Assembly: GCA_002305015.1 (NCBI GenBank)
Contig: DBPW01000033.1
Location: forward strand, 1 to 15,925
DNA length: 15,925 nucleotides
DNA from: Bacteroidales bacterium UBA1410
GTDB lineage: Bacteria; Bacteroidota; Bacteroidia; Bacteroidales; Dysgonomonadaceae
Direction of reading: 5' to 3'
Shown: in pieces, positions 8,863-15,925 of the stretch
Numbering within the stretch: position 1 is the stretch's first letter
Layout: the number at the start of each line of letters is the position of its first letter
Translations under genes and position numbers: made by a program
Notes under the pieces: generated by a model
The model's input: only the letters and a program-made list of their open reading frames with translations
Told to the model about the DNA's origin: nothing
Databases searched by the model: none

Positions 8863-9885
8863 TTAAAATTCAATCAGTATCCTGAAGACTTTACCGGGAT
8901 TTGCCGCCCAGTATTCCAACGCTTCACCTGCTTTTTCGGGCGGATAAACGGCGCTGATGAAGGTTCCGGATATGTCGTTGCGTTTGAAATATTGCGCCAC
9001 TGCCCTGAAATCTCCGGGCAAGGCATTACGCGATCCCCTGATATCCAACTCCTTCGACACAAAATATTTTGTATCGAAAGCGACTTCCGATTTGGCATAT
9101 CCAATACAGACTACCCGTCCCGTGAAAGAAACTTCATCGACAGCCATCCGGTAAGTTGCCGCTGATCCCACGGCTTCGACTATCACGTCGGCACCCATGT
9201 CCTGAGTGATATCCGATAGCCGCTCATGCACCTCCTCCGATTTTGAGTTGATGCCATATTCTGCTCCCAACTTTTTGGCTATCTCTAGTTTTTCGTCATC
9301 CACATCAACGGCTATCACCCGCGCTCCCCGGATGACCGACCGGACTATCGCTCCCATACCGACCATGCCGCAGCCGATAACCATCACGGTATCGGTATCG
9401 GCAACTTCCGCCCTCGATACGGCATGAAATCCCACACTCATGGGTTCTACCAACGCCAAGGTACGTACGTCAATTTCATCCTCCGCAATAACTTTTTCCC
9501 ATGGCACGGAAAGGTATTCGCACATGGCTCCGTCGCGCTGAACTCCAAGGGTTTGATTATACCGACAGGCATTAGGCCTTCCGTTGCGGCAGGAAGAACA
9601 ATACCCGCAATGGGTATATGGATTTACCGTGCAGGCTATTCCTTTCGTGATGAAATCCGGAACGCCTTCCGCTACTTCCTCCACTATGGCTCCGATCTCG
9701 TGACCGGGGATCACGGGTAATCTTACCATCGGGTTATTTCCCAAGAAAGTATTCAAATCGGATCCACAAAAACCAACATAACGTATTTTCAATAAAACTT
9801 CCCCTTTCCGGAGAACAGGCTTTTCTTTTTCCATAAGGGAAACTTTTCCGTTTCCGGAAATGTGTACTGCTTTCATCTTGTTCAT
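8863..9885 (-). CDS. Zinc-dependent medium-chain dehydrogenase, sugar-acid/polyol type (LgoD/RspB-like)
   Basis: A 340-residue cytoplasmic oxidoreductase of the zinc alcohol dehydrogenase family, at standard length. Catalytic zinc ligands are visible as Cys40 (GFCGSD), His62-Glu63 (PGHEIG) and Glu147 (ALVEPMS). Structural zinc cysteines are 93, 96, 99 and 107 (CGYCSSC...NAC). The Rossmann motif GCGMVG (171-176) followed by Asp194 at the end of the second strand suggests NAD rather than NADP. The C-terminal half, including GSRNALPGDF at 284-293, recalls E. coli L-galactonate oxidoreductase (YjjN/LgoD) and RspB from memory. A role oxidising an aldonate or 2-keto-3-deoxy acid fits the operon, but the substrate is not proven. 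It follows the aldo-keto reductase stop by 3 bp; Met4 (9876) is an alternative start. Confidence 0.92.
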   Translation of the reverse strand: MNKMKAVHISGNGKVSLMEKEKPVLRKGEVLLKIRYVGFCGSDLNTFLGNNPMVRLPVIPGHEIGAIVEEVAEGVPDFITKGIACTVNPYTHCGYCSSCRNGRPNACRYNQTLGVQRDGAMCEYLSVPWEKVIAEDEIDVRTLALVEPMSVGFHAVSRAEVADTDTVMVIGCGMVGMGAIVRSVIRGARVIAVDVDDEKLEIAKKLGAEYGINSKSEEVHERLSDITQDMGADVIVEAVGSAATYRMAVDEVSFTGRVVCIGYAKSEVAFDTKYFVSKELDIRGSRNALPGDFRAVAQYFKRNDISGTFISAVYPPEKAGEALEYWAANPGKVFRILIEF

Positions 9886-9888
9886 TTC

Positions 9889-10821
9889 TTAACTGTTTAA
9901 CCAGGTATCCCGAAAACGGGGCTCCAGGATTTTTCTTACTTCAGACAACAATTCTTCGTCCAAAGGTTCGTTTGCCCATTGAATATTCTGTAGTACCGCC
10001 GATGGACGCGTAGTACTGAATAAAGTGGTAGTTATTCTTGGATTGGAAACCGCATATTGAATCGCTAATTTCTCGATGCTTTTTCCTTTGCTTTTGCAAT
10101 ATTCCGCCGCTTTTCTGCATACATCTTGCAGCGGTTTGGGAGCAGGATGCCATGCCGGAGCCCCTCTTTCGGTCAACAACCCCATGGCAAAAGGTGAGGC
10201 ATTGATGACACCTACTTCGTGTTCCTCAAAAAAATCGAGATAATCCGCCAACGAATCGTCCTGCAAGGTATAATGACAGAAAGACAAAACACTTTCTACC
10301 GTTCCGGCCGGTACATGGTTGATCACGTACACAAAATGACGAAGCGTCAGGTTGGTGATCCCCACGTGCTTAACGATGCCTTTCTGTCTCAATTCCACGA
10401 GCGCCGGAAGCGTTTCGTTGCACACCGTTTCCAAATCGGCAAACTCGATATCGTGCACGTTGATCAAGTCGATATAATCCACATGCAGCCTTTCCATGCT
10501 CTCGTACACGCTTTCTTGTGCCCTTTTGGCCGAATAATCCCAATAATTTTTACCGTCATCTCCGTACCGACCGACTTTGGTGGAAAGATAATAACGCGAA
10601 CGTTCGATGTTTTTCAGCGCTTTGCCCAGCACTTGTTCCGCTTTGTAATAGCCGTAATAAGGTGAAACATCAATAAAATTGATCCCGTTATCGAGTGCCG
10701 TATGTACAGCCCGGATGCCCTCTTCTTCTTTTAACGAATGAAAAACTCCTCCAAGCGATGACGCCCCAAAACCCAAAACGGACAGCTCCATCCCTGTCTT
10801 GCCCAATGACCTGTATTCCAT
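9889..10821 (-). CDS. Aldo-keto reductase, L-galactose/L-fucose (D-threo-aldose) 1-dehydrogenase-like
   Basis: A 310-residue cytoplasmic AKR-fold enzyme. The catalytic tetrad is complete: Asp51 and Tyr56 (INFIDVSPYYG), Lys82 (STKVGRY), His123 (INVHDIEF). Several stretches recall plant L-galactose dehydrogenase from memory, including LGFGASSLGGVF at the N-terminus, VHDIEF, PAGTVESVLSFCHY (171-184) and INASPFAMGLLTERGAPAWHPA (from 206). The predicted reaction is NAD(P)-dependent oxidation of the anomeric carbon of L-galactose, L-fucose or a related sugar to its lactone. Met at 10821 is chosen as start: AAGGAG lies six bases upstream and the AKR fold begins immediately. An upstream in-frame ATG (10869) would overlap the GH2 gene by 26 bp and add a charged 16-residue leader. 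First gene of a tightly packed three-gene set. Confidence 0.92.
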   Translation of the reverse strand: MEYRSLGKTGMELSVLGFGASSLGGVFHSLKEEEGIRAVHTALDNGINFIDVSPYYGYYKAEQVLGKALKNIERSRYYLSTKVGRYGDDGKNYWDYSAKRAQESVYESMERLHVDYIDLINVHDIEFADLETVCNETLPALVELRQKGIVKHVGITNLTLRHFVYVINHVPAGTVESVLSFCHYTLQDDSLADYLDFFEEHEVGVINASPFAMGLLTERGAPAWHPAPKPLQDVCRKAAEYCKSKGKSIEKLAIQYAVSNPRITTTLFSTTRPSAVLQNIQWANEPLDEELLSEVRKILEPRFRDTWLNS

Positions 10822-10827
10822 AATTTT

Positions 10828-10833
10828 CTCCTT
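10828..10833 (-). promoter_or_regulatory. Shine-Dalgarno AAGGAG of the aldo-keto reductase gene
   Basis: AAGGAG lies six bases before the ATG at 10821 and decides that start over the longer frame. No other gene in the window has such a canonical site, which is notable because Bacteroidota genes usually lack one. Confidence 0.7.
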
Positions 10834-10843
10834 ACCTAATTCG

Positions 10844-13465
10844 TTATTCCTTTTTGAATTTTTCTCCAAACTCCGTTTGTTGCCGTTCCACTTCCTTTAA
10901 TACCTTTTCTTTTTCTTCCGGTGTTAGTTCCTGCTTGCCATCTCCGGAAGAATGGCTTTTGTCTCTCAATATAAAATTCCCATCATCCTCCAAATAACAT
11001 AATACTTGCCTAGATGGTACACTTTCAATAACAAGCTCTGCCGGAGATGGGGTATGAACACCCTCAAAGACAGGTCGAGCTTTAATGGTTATTTTCCCGG
11101 CTTTTTTTGTCGAACGAATCAACACCGGCGCTGACCCAAATTCTACTGCCCGCGGATTAGCACCTATTTGAGCATCGCCGATAATGGTGCCTTCACCTTC
11201 AACAGAGAAAAAAATATTCTCCTTGGCTAATCTTCGCACATTCCCATTATCATCGGTAACTTCAGCTATGACTACGGCAAAATCCGATCCGTCGGCAATC
11301 AACGATTGTCCTTCATGATCCAATGTCAATCGAAGTTTTGTCGAACGCCTTGATGGCATCCGCTTATGTGTAGCTACCACTTTCCCGTTTATTATTCCTT
11401 CAGCAACAAAACTCACTTTTTGCCAATTCTTTTGAACATAAGTATATTCTCTCATTTCCCAAAAATCGAAAACATCTTTAAATACAACAGGTACGTTCGG
11501 AAGACCTTTTTCTTCATGAATAACTTTCTGAATCAGCGTATCTTTTTCATAAGAAATTAAACGAACCGAATCGCAATTGGTAAAGACAACGATATCGGAA
11601 TCAGAAAATGGCGTAATTTCATGGGCAATATAAACCATCGGACCCACCTCAGCAATGGGATGAGTTGCTTCTGCATTTACTTGACTTTTAAACATATAGA
11701 AAGCATATTTGGATTGTCGAAAACAATCAAATATTCCACCCCAATAGGGATCGGGATGATAGCCACGTTGATGATCAAAAGGATGCCAATGCGCTCCACC
11801 AATGAATTGTCCGGTGGTTTTAAACATTGACCCATAAGATTGCGCCAAAGAAAGCGCTTGTACCAACTGGGGATGTTCTCCCCAACTGCGCGATGCCCTG
11901 TTGTTGGCATTGTGAGCATACCAATCATCAACATTTTCTCCAAATTCTCGGGTAAAAATACATTGTTCCACCTTACCTTCATCAGCGGGCCAACCATATA
12001 CCAATCCATAATGCTCAGCAATGCCCTCAGAATGCAAATCTCCGGCAGCCACCGGGGCTCCCGGATAAGGATATTCTTCTTTGGTGACCTGCAAAGCAGA
12101 CAAAGAAAAATCGAGAGGGAAACGGGTTTCATTTAAAATAGGCTCCCATACCAAAACAGAAGGATGGTTACGGTCGCGCCGGATCATCTGACGCGTATTT
12201 TCATTTACAAGTCGTGCAAATTCAGGATCTTTGTTCCAATATTGCCAACCGGGTGTTGCCACAATAACAAACATACCTAATTCGTCACATGCATCCATAA
12301 AAGCCGGGTCTTGAGGATAATGGGCTGAACGAATAATTTCACAACCGGCATCACGTAGCTTTTTGGCATCCCTCCACTGCTGTGAATTGGGAAGGGCATT
12401 CCCCACATAGGAAAAATCCTGATGACGATTAGCTCCAATTAACTGTCCGTAGGGTTTACCATTCAGATAAAAGCCTTCTTTTCCTCTAAATTCTGCTTTT
12501 CTTATACCAATTCGAATGGTTCCTCCATCTAAAGGTTTTCCCCCGTCCATTACCCGAAAATTCAAACAATACAAATAGGGATCACGAGGAGACCATAAAT
12601 GCGGATGTTGCACATTCATTTTCCGGTAAACGGTTTTTGTTTCGCCCTTTGCTAAGGTTAATCGCGTTTTTTCTTTTTTTATTATTTTCCCGGTGAGATC
12701 ACAAAGTTCGGTTGACAAGTAAACGCTTCTTTCCCGATTGTCCGCATTTTTTATTTCGGCATCGATATAAACGTCGGCACTTTTTTCACTTATATTATCA
12801 TAATGAACAAATACACCTCCTCCGGCAACCTTATTTGCTTCAATAGCATCCGTAATGGCTACGGGAGATTTTGCAATTATCCATACATCACGATAAATTC
12901 CTCCGTGATAGGCAAAATCGAGCGCATACTGAGGTTTCCCCGGAGGATAACTTCCATCATCACTATTATCGGCAAAAACAGCAATTAAACAAGTATCTCC
13001 GGGCTGAACTCCTGCATCTGTAAGAGAAACACTAAAAGGCAGATAACCACCTAAATGGGTTTTTATCTTTTTTCCGTTTACATATATAATAGATTTACCC
13101 ATTATTGCCTCAAAATACAACGACACATTCTTGCCTTCCAAAAATTTATCCATCACAAAATGTTTTCGGTACCAAGCAGGACCTTGATAATTCCTCCCCC
13201 CACTACCTTCGGCAGGAATCAGGGCTACCGTATGTGGAATAGAGACAATTTCCCATTCAGAATCATCTAAATCTAATGATTCTCCATTTTTTACATCCCC
13301 TTTAAAATAGCGCCAACCGGGATTAAAATTATAGACCGCTCTTCCGCTACCCGGCAATTCAAAAAATCCGGCTATTGATATTTCAGGATTATAGGCATTC
13401 ACCTGAACATGAGATAAAGACAATCCCATTAGAGCCAAGATAAAAACAATAAAATGAGATTTCAT
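10844..13465 (-). CDS. Exported GH2-family glycoside hydrolase (beta-galactosidase/beta-glucuronidase type)
   Basis: An 873-residue protein with a signal peptide (1-24, cleavage after VNA). Domain order: GH2 sugar-binding beta-sandwich (about 45-200, with GPAWYRKHF and AYHGGIYRDVW), immunoglobulin-like sandwich (about 205-322), TIM barrel (about 325-600), a DUF4982-like region (about 622-705) and a C-terminal Ig-like/Glyco_hydro2_C5-like region (about 712-816). The acid/base is Glu446 in EPILNETRFP and the likely nucleophile is Glu507 in TREFGEN. It should remove a beta-linked sugar (galactose, galacturonate or glucuronate are common in this group) from an exported or imported oligosaccharide; the exact substrate cannot be read. 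The last 34 residues form an unusual, highly charged, probably helical tail rich in Lys and Glu. It starts 3 bp after the DUF5703-like gene and ends 22 bp before the reductase gene, so it is part of the same transcript. Confidence 0.95.
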   Translation of the reverse strand: MKSHFIVFILALMGLSLSHVQVNAYNPEISIAGFFELPGSGRAVYNFNPGWRYFKGDVKNGESLDLDDSEWEIVSIPHTVALIPAEGSGGRNYQGPAWYRKHFVMDKFLEGKNVSLYFEAIMGKSIIYVNGKKIKTHLGGYLPFSVSLTDAGVQPGDTCLIAVFADNSDDGSYPPGKPQYALDFAYHGGIYRDVWIIAKSPVAITDAIEANKVAGGGVFVHYDNISEKSADVYIDAEIKNADNRERSVYLSTELCDLTGKIIKKEKTRLTLAKGETKTVYRKMNVQHPHLWSPRDPYLYCLNFRVMDGGKPLDGGTIRIGIRKAEFRGKEGFYLNGKPYGQLIGANRHQDFSYVGNALPNSQQWRDAKKLRDAGCEIIRSAHYPQDPAFMDACDELGMFVIVATPGWQYWNKDPEFARLVNENTRQMIRRDRNHPSVLVWEPILNETRFPLDFSLSALQVTKEEYPYPGAPVAAGDLHSEGIAEHYGLVYGWPADEGKVEQCIFTREFGENVDDWYAHNANNRASRSWGEHPQLVQALSLAQSYGSMFKTTGQFIGGAHWHPFDHQRGYHPDPYWGGIFDCFRQSKYAFYMFKSQVNAEATHPIAEVGPMVYIAHEITPFSDSDIVVFTNCDSVRLISYEKDTLIQKVIHEEKGLPNVPVVFKDVFDFWEMREYTYVQKNWQKVSFVAEGIINGKVVATHKRMPSRRSTKLRLTLDHEGQSLIADGSDFAVVIAEVTDDNGNVRRLAKENIFFSVEGEGTIIGDAQIGANPRAVEFGSAPVLIRSTKKAGKITIKARPVFEGVHTPSPAELVIESVPSRQVLCYLEDDGNFILRDKSHSSGDGKQELTPEEKEKVLKEVERQQTEFGEKFKKE

Positions 13466-13468
13466 ATT

Positions 13469-15763
13469 TTAATTTTGAATACAGTTTACAATATCTTTTG
13501 ATCTGTAGGAAGGAAAAACAATCAAGCTGTGCAATTTTCCGTTAACCAGTCGGGCTTCTACAGTTGTACCTTTATCCACATTCAACTTGAAATGCACATC
13601 CCATTCTTTAGGCCACGCAGGGAACAGATAGATACTATCGCCAACTGTTTGTACTAACATTTCCTGCAAACCAATCATACCGCTTCCTCCCCAATTGTGA
13701 TCAGGAGCCCAATCGAAGCCCGGTCCCCAAAAAGCAGGAAACCGAAAAGGACCATCTGTCATCTTTAAAAGAGTCAATCGTTTAGCCTCTTCAGTCAGAC
13801 CTAAACATGCAGCAAAAATATTGTCCTGCTTCCATCCCACATGACTCCTGAATTTCAGTACATCCGGATCATGAAAATAGGTATTAACTGCAACACCCAA
13901 CTCCTCCCTTCCTATCCCATAAAGACGCCATGGAAAAACCGGATACAACTGAGGCGATTCTACGTTATTTATTCTTTCCCATAATTTTGCAGGAGCAATC
14001 CTTTTTTCCCCATTTCTATGGGTTAATGATAAAGGAGGTATACGCGACAACATCTTCGTCCATTGATCCTTTTCTTCCGAATCTTTCAATAAGGCAATCA
14101 TTTTTTCAAGAACAACTTTCAGTGCTGAGACAGTTGACGAAGCATTATAAGCCATTTTATAGGTTTCGCAAGCAGAACCCGGGTATAAGATGAGATGCCC
14201 ATTTTCATCTAATGATTTTACGCCTCTTCTTTTTGCTAGCCAGCGATAATGCTCATCGAAAAAAGTAAGGCAACTTTTTATCAGGGGCAGATAAGAAACG
14301 ATATCTGCATTGACGTAACTTTTTGTTTCCAGCATCATCAAACAAAATTCCAACACCGTATCCCACTGATATTCCAACCAAGCATTATATTCCACTCCCT
14401 TATCGAAATATTCAGGCCTTTTCCATCCGTATTCACTGGGATTTGGTAATCCAAAATTTTCCATTTGTTCTGTAAAACAAGCACCCTCATGTCCCCAATA
14501 TATTTTTGATCTCATCTCTGCATTTTCGAGAAGGCGCAAATAAAAATCAAATTGAGTCTTCATCATATCGCAATCGCCGCTTTTCAACATCGGAAAATAT
14601 ACCAAACGTTGATTTTGAGCGGTAAAAGTGCCTCCTCCCCACTTTCTGTAATCGGGCGTAAAGGACTGAGCAGTATCAACAAAACAAGGATCGAATGTAA
14701 ACAACCCACCATTAAATTTTGTAGGGTAGGATCCGTATGCATTGCATCCAAGCATATAACGAAAAAGTTGATAATTCCTACCTATCTTCCATGGGGCAGA
14801 ATCTTGATTTTCAGTATTAATCAAAATAAAACTCCTGTTCCAAAAATCACTCCACCATTGTTGAGTTTCCTTTTTTGCCGAGGGATTGTAGGCTTCACGA
14901 GCTTTAGAATTTAAATCTTCCATCCATTCCCTTACATGATTTTTCCGGGCAGTATATAAAGTTATATACATATGATGAGAGGTGGCAGGTTTAACACTCT
15001 TCAACGACCAATACATAAAATCGGTATCTGCATACTTACCTGTTCCCGATCGATTGTATTTTAAATGATCACCCCATAATTTCCCACCAAAAATAAGATT
15101 TTTCAACGGATTATACAATTCGTCCTTGATGGAATCCAATCCCTGCTGTGCAACAGTTACATCAAAAATTGTGGACGATGCGTTTTTATGAAAAAAACAA
15201 ACAGCATTATTTTCGATAACTACACTATCTTTTTTGGTAACCAAACCCTCAGGTACTGCCCATTTATAAGAAGTCGCATTCCCCTCTCCTTTTCTTATCA
15301 ATCGATCTTTATATCTCCAGTTTTCATAAAAGACCTCTGTGTCCAGAGGCTTCACACTGTTTATTTCGACATGAACTACCGGATGATAGACATCAACCCA
15401 AATACGAATTTTCGTTTCATCACTTTCTATTTCGACACAACCTTTTTCGAGTTTCAATTCTTGTTTGAAATCTTGATCGCCAAAAGGATTTGGAAACAAT
15501 CTTATTCGTACGCGTCCGGATTTCAAAAAACCATTATTTTCATCAAACGATCCGCTTCGACACAAATAAAACAGCACATCGTTTTGTTCAACCCAAACGT
15601 TTAGACCAATATCGCCTCCACCACAAGGCATGGATTCATGTGAACCTTTACTTTGAGCCAACCATACAAGATTGTAGTCATCAACCTTACTCTTACCAGC
15701 AATAGCTAGTGAGTAAAAAAATGAACACCCAATAAGAAATCCAATCAACAAAACTTTATTCAT
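13469..15763 (-). CDS. Exported DUF5703-like protein, putative six-hairpin (GH95-like) glycosidase
   Basis: A 764-residue secreted protein. The N-terminus MNKVLLIGFLIGCSFFYSLAIA is a signal peptide, cleaved after AIA or, less likely, lipidated at Cys13 (LIGC resembles a lipobox). Residues 28-120 contain DYNLVWLAQSKGSHESMPCGGGDIGLNVWVEQ followed by DENNGFLKSGRVRIRLFPNPF, which matches the DUF5703 N-terminal beta-sandwich as I know it. A helical region follows (about 295-690, with WWSDFWNRSF at 303 and WGGGTFTAQNQR at 375-386), then a short beta domain after FPAWPKEWDV. This sandwich plus (alpha/alpha)6 layout is that of GH95, GH65 and similar families. Catalytic residues and substrate are unknown. 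The frame extends 31 codons upstream, but those overlap the esterase gene; the chosen ATG lies 10 bp after its stop. Confidence 0.85.
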   Translation of the reverse strand: MNKVLLIGFLIGCSFFYSLAIAGKSKVDDYNLVWLAQSKGSHESMPCGGGDIGLNVWVEQNDVLFYLCRSGSFDENNGFLKSGRVRIRLFPNPFGDQDFKQELKLEKGCVEIESDETKIRIWVDVYHPVVHVEINSVKPLDTEVFYENWRYKDRLIRKGEGNATSYKWAVPEGLVTKKDSVVIENNAVCFFHKNASSTIFDVTVAQQGLDSIKDELYNPLKNLIFGGKLWGDHLKYNRSGTGKYADTDFMYWSLKSVKPATSHHMYITLYTARKNHVREWMEDLNSKAREAYNPSAKKETQQWWSDFWNRSFILINTENQDSAPWKIGRNYQLFRYMLGCNAYGSYPTKFNGGLFTFDPCFVDTAQSFTPDYRKWGGGTFTAQNQRLVYFPMLKSGDCDMMKTQFDFYLRLLENAEMRSKIYWGHEGACFTEQMENFGLPNPSEYGWKRPEYFDKGVEYNAWLEYQWDTVLEFCLMMLETKSYVNADIVSYLPLIKSCLTFFDEHYRWLAKRRGVKSLDENGHLILYPGSACETYKMAYNASSTVSALKVVLEKMIALLKDSEEKDQWTKMLSRIPPLSLTHRNGEKRIAPAKLWERINNVESPQLYPVFPWRLYGIGREELGVAVNTYFHDPDVLKFRSHVGWKQDNIFAACLGLTEEAKRLTLLKMTDGPFRFPAFWGPGFDWAPDHNWGGSGMIGLQEMLVQTVGDSIYLFPAWPKEWDVHFKLNVDKGTTVEARLVNGKLHSLIVFPSYRSKDIVNCIQN

Positions 15764-15773
15764 CCTTGCCCAC

Positions 15774-15925
15774 TTACCAATTATCTGTTCTGAAAGAAGA
15801 AACAGGTAATCCTTCCGTCCCATAAAGATCACCCTCCACATAATTTTCAAATGCATATCTTACGGCGACAGGATGTTTAACAGCTTCGGATCGAACACAT
15901 ACTTTGCTCCTGTTGATCCAAGCCT
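15774..15925 (-). CDS. Sialate O-acetylesterase-like (SASA/SGNH) carbohydrate esterase, C-terminal fragment
   Basis: Only the last 49 residues and the TAA stop are inside the window; the gene continues beyond the right edge. The tail contains HPVAVRYAFENYVEGDLYG then TEGLPVSSFRTDNW, a pattern I recognise as the extreme C-terminus of sialate O-acetylesterase family proteins (typically about 470-650 residues, exported). Despite the name, in Bacteroidetes polysaccharide loci these enzymes commonly remove acetyl groups from pectin or hemicellulose rather than from sialic acid. The stop lies 10 bp before the DUF5703-like start, indicating one operon. The SGNH catalytic residues lie outside the window. 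Confidence 0.8.
   Translation of the reverse strand, partial: AWINRSKVCVRSEAVKHPVAVRYAFENYVEGDLYGTEGLPVSSFRTDNW

Noticed and set aside
10219..10665. Open frame of 148 codons on the plus strand inside the aldo-keto reductase gene.
   Set aside because: Its composition and sequence are those of the antisense of a well-supported gene, with no recognisable domain.
11677..12132. Open frame of 151 codons on the minus strand inside the GH2 gene, in another frame.
   Set aside because: It overlaps the TIM-barrel coding region completely and resembles no family; a frame shadow.
15764..15856. 31-codon N-terminal extension of the DUF5703-like gene.
   Set aside because: It overlaps the esterase 3' end in another frame and would bury a clear signal peptide that starts at 15763.
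1..15925. Searched for SusC/SusD, sulfatases, tRNA or rRNA genes, insertion sequences and CRISPR arrays.
   Set aside because: None is visible: all long frames are assigned to the genes listed, and the gaps are too short or featureless.

Overview
The window reads as part of a carbohydrate-utilisation locus from a Bacteroidota bacterium, probably of the Bacteroidales (the order is inferred). The evidence is a hybrid two-component sensor of the type found beside polysaccharide utilisation loci, exported glycoside hydrolases of Bacteroidetes-type families (GH2 with extra C-terminal domains, and a DUF5703-like protein), AT-rich coding DNA, and starts that mostly lack a Shine-Dalgarno sequence. Every gene lies on the minus strand, so the locus reads from the right edge to the left. 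No SusC/SusD pair, sulfatase, RNA gene, insertion sequence or CRISPR array is visible.

Layout in reading order. The last 49 codons of a sialate-O-acetylesterase-like esterase enter from the right edge (15774-15925). Next come an exported DUF5703-like protein with a probable six-hairpin glycosidase fold (13469-15763) and an exported GH2 enzyme (10844-13465). Three compact cytoplasmic genes follow: an aldo-keto reductase very like L-galactose dehydrogenase (9889-10821), a zinc-dependent sugar-acid/polyol dehydrogenase (8863-9885) and a metal-dependent amidohydrolase/lactonase-like protein (7933-8856). After a 105-bp gap with a hairpin come a DHDPS/KDG-aldolase-family lyase (6901-7827), a sodium:solute symporter (5399-6871), the hybrid sensor-regulator (1027-5397), and the N-terminal part of an exported beta-helix protein that runs off the left edge (1-963).

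How the genes may work together (inference). The exported enzymes deacetylate and cut a plant or algal type glycan outside the cytoplasm. The symporter imports a released sugar or sugar acid. The reductase, lactonase-like protein, dehydrogenase and aldolase then resemble a non-phosphorylating route: sugar to lactone to aldonate to keto acid, then cleavage. The closest known logic is oxidation of L-galactose or L-fucose. No dehydratase is visible, so the route is incomplete within the window. The sensor starts one base after the symporter stop and probably reports on this sugar.

Two features point to a mosaic origin. The three genes at 7933-10821 are clearly richer in G+C than their neighbours. 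They begin with the only clear AAGGAG ribosome-binding site in the window and end at a hairpin. Spacings within the locus are short (1 to 63 bp, with one 105-bp gap), and no gene-free stretch exceeds 300 bp. Four starts were chosen downstream of longer open frames and are explained in the entries.
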